Part shown: piece after piece, positions 5,176 to 5,671 of the stretch
How the letters are laid out: each line of letters begins with the position of its first letter
Numbering within the stretch: position 1 is the stretch's first letter
DNA from: Deltaproteobacteria bacterium
GTDB lineage: Bacteria; Desulfobacterota; Binatia; UBA9968
Direction of reading: 5' to 3'
Assembly: GCA_016844625.1 (NCBI GenBank)
Contig: JAERMN010000172.1
Span: forward strand, 1-5,671
Length of the DNA stretch: 5,671 nt
Program-made: the position numbers and the translations under genes
The notes under the pieces: generated by a model
Databases searched by the model: none
What the model was told of the DNA's origin: nothing
The model's input: the letters and a program-made list of their open reading frames with translations, nothing else

Positions 5176-5182
5176 CCATAAG
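5154..5182 (+). promoter_or_regulatory. Sigma-70-type promoter for the Lrp/AsnC-like gene
   Basis: A perfect -35 box TTGACA (5154-5159) is followed after 17 bp by CATAAG (5177-5182), a 4-of-6 match to TATAAT. Transcription would start near 5189, giving a leader of about 34 nt before TTG 5223. The region from there to the gene is AT-rich and includes TTAATTAA (5214-5221). Confidence 0.5.
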
Positions 5183-5222
5183 AAATTTAGCTTAAAATGC
5201 TCTTTCGCCTAATTTAATTAAT

Positions 5223-5671
5223 TTGCTAGACCAAATAGATTTAAAAATACTTTTTATTCTGCAAAATAACGGCCGGACCCGCCTCGCCGACATTGCCGAC
5301 GAGGTGGACTTGTCGACGCCGGCGGTTATGGAGCGAGTAAAGAAGCTCGAAGCGAGCGGTGTCATCACCGGATACCAAGCTCTATTGGACAGCAAGAAAG
5401 TCGGCAAGGATGTTACCGCTTTCATCGGTGTGTCCATCGGTAACCAGCGCGATATCGATCAATTCGCGACCGCGATGTTGCGTTATCGAGACGTGTTGGA
5501 ATGCCACCATGTCACCGGCGATGAAAGTTTTATTCTCAAGGTGAAATCCGCCAACACCGGATCGCTGGAAAAGTTGTTGGGGCAGATCCGTTCGGTTGAA
5601 GGCGTGACCCGGACGGTGACGAAAATAGTCCTGTCCACCGCCAAGGAAGGCCAGGCGCTCGAACTGGACGC
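5223..5671 (+). CDS. Lrp/AsnC-family transcriptional regulator, 3' end cut by the window
   Basis: The visible 149 residues include an N-terminal winged HTH. 'LDQIDLKILFILQNNGRTRLADIADEV' leads into the recognition helix region 'LSTPAVMERVKKLEASGVITGY' (about 30-51), both hallmarks of Lrp/AsnC. A RAM ligand-binding and oligomerisation domain follows (about 66-143), including the conserved HxxTGDxxFIL segment ('HHVTGDESFILKV'). Such proteins bind DNA as dimers or octamers and usually sense amino acids. Family length is about 150-165 residues, so only the extreme C-terminus is missing. An in-frame stop at 5193-5195 and the absence of ATG/GTG upstream leave TTG 5223 as the best start; it gives the usual 'M-L-D-x-I-D' beginning. 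No Shine-Dalgarno is seen. The ligand and targets cannot be deduced. Confidence 0.9.
   Translation, partial: MLDQIDLKILFILQNNGRTRLADIADEVDLSTPAVMERVKKLEASGVITGYQALLDSKKVGKDVTAFIGVSIGNQRDIDQFATAMLRYRDVLECHHVTGDESFILKVKSANTGSLEKLLGQIRSVEGVTRTVTKIVLSTAKEGQALELD

Larger units (their letters stand above)
4517..5222. other. Long repeat-rich intergenic region
   Basis: About 700 bp without a convincing gene. It holds a 10-bp-stem hairpin (4524-4575), a GCGCG-AAA-CGCGC stem (4639-4651), a composite palindromic repeat (about 4740-4850), a GCGCGG/CCGCGC stem (4989-5008), an AAATTC/GAATTT inverted repeat (5117-5139), and the promoter/operator of the Lrp-like gene (5152-5182). Frames open across it in both directions run through the palindromes and lack ribosome-binding sites. 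Confidence 0.5.

Overview
The window looks like a piece of a bacterial chromosome with mixed, moderately GC-rich composition, probably from a Gram-negative, deltaproteobacterium-like or related uncultured lineage. That placement is an inference from three things: a REP-associated (RAYT-like) transposase end, a Tad-type pseudopilin cluster, and dispersed short palindromic repeats. No rRNA, tRNA, CRISPR array or complete insertion sequence is visible.

Layout. Positions 1-120 hold the last 39 codons of a probable Y1/RAYT-family transposase. It is followed at 136-240 by a 19-bp inverted repeat that could be its substrate or relic. Positions 241-686 have no convincing gene but contain two stacked hairpins at 491-551. 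From 687 to 1152 lies a string of very small ORFs: a single-membrane-span peptide, a soluble 64-residue ORF and a 25-residue ORF that overlaps the next gene. They may be real small proteins or the remains of one frameshifted gene. Three better-supported genes follow on the same strand: two tandem TadE/TadF-like pseudopilins (1133-1663 and 1720-2274) and a TadG-like protein (2289-3344, GTG start). All three have an N-terminal membrane segment with the body predicted outside the cytoplasm. No Flp pilin, TadA ATPase, TadB/C platform or prepilin peptidase is present here.

After a gene-free stretch with several small hairpins (3345-3850) comes a TPR-repeat protein (3851-4516). It is preceded by a sigma-54-like promoter motif and an 8-bp direct repeat. 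Positions 4517-5222 are non-coding and rich in repeats: a 10-bp-stem hairpin just after the TPR gene, a palindromic dispersed-repeat block at about 4740-4850, and further hairpins. The window ends inside an Lrp/AsnC-family regulator that probably starts at TTG 5223. An inverted repeat overlapping its sigma-70-type promoter suggests autoregulation.

Working together: the tadE-tadE-tadG genes form a likely operon contributing minor pilins or envelope anchors to a Flp/Tad pilus whose motor is encoded elsewhere. The TPR protein and the Lrp-type regulator appear to be separate transcription units, each with its own promoter-like region. Both lack a Shine-Dalgarno sequence, in contrast to the second tadE and tadG.
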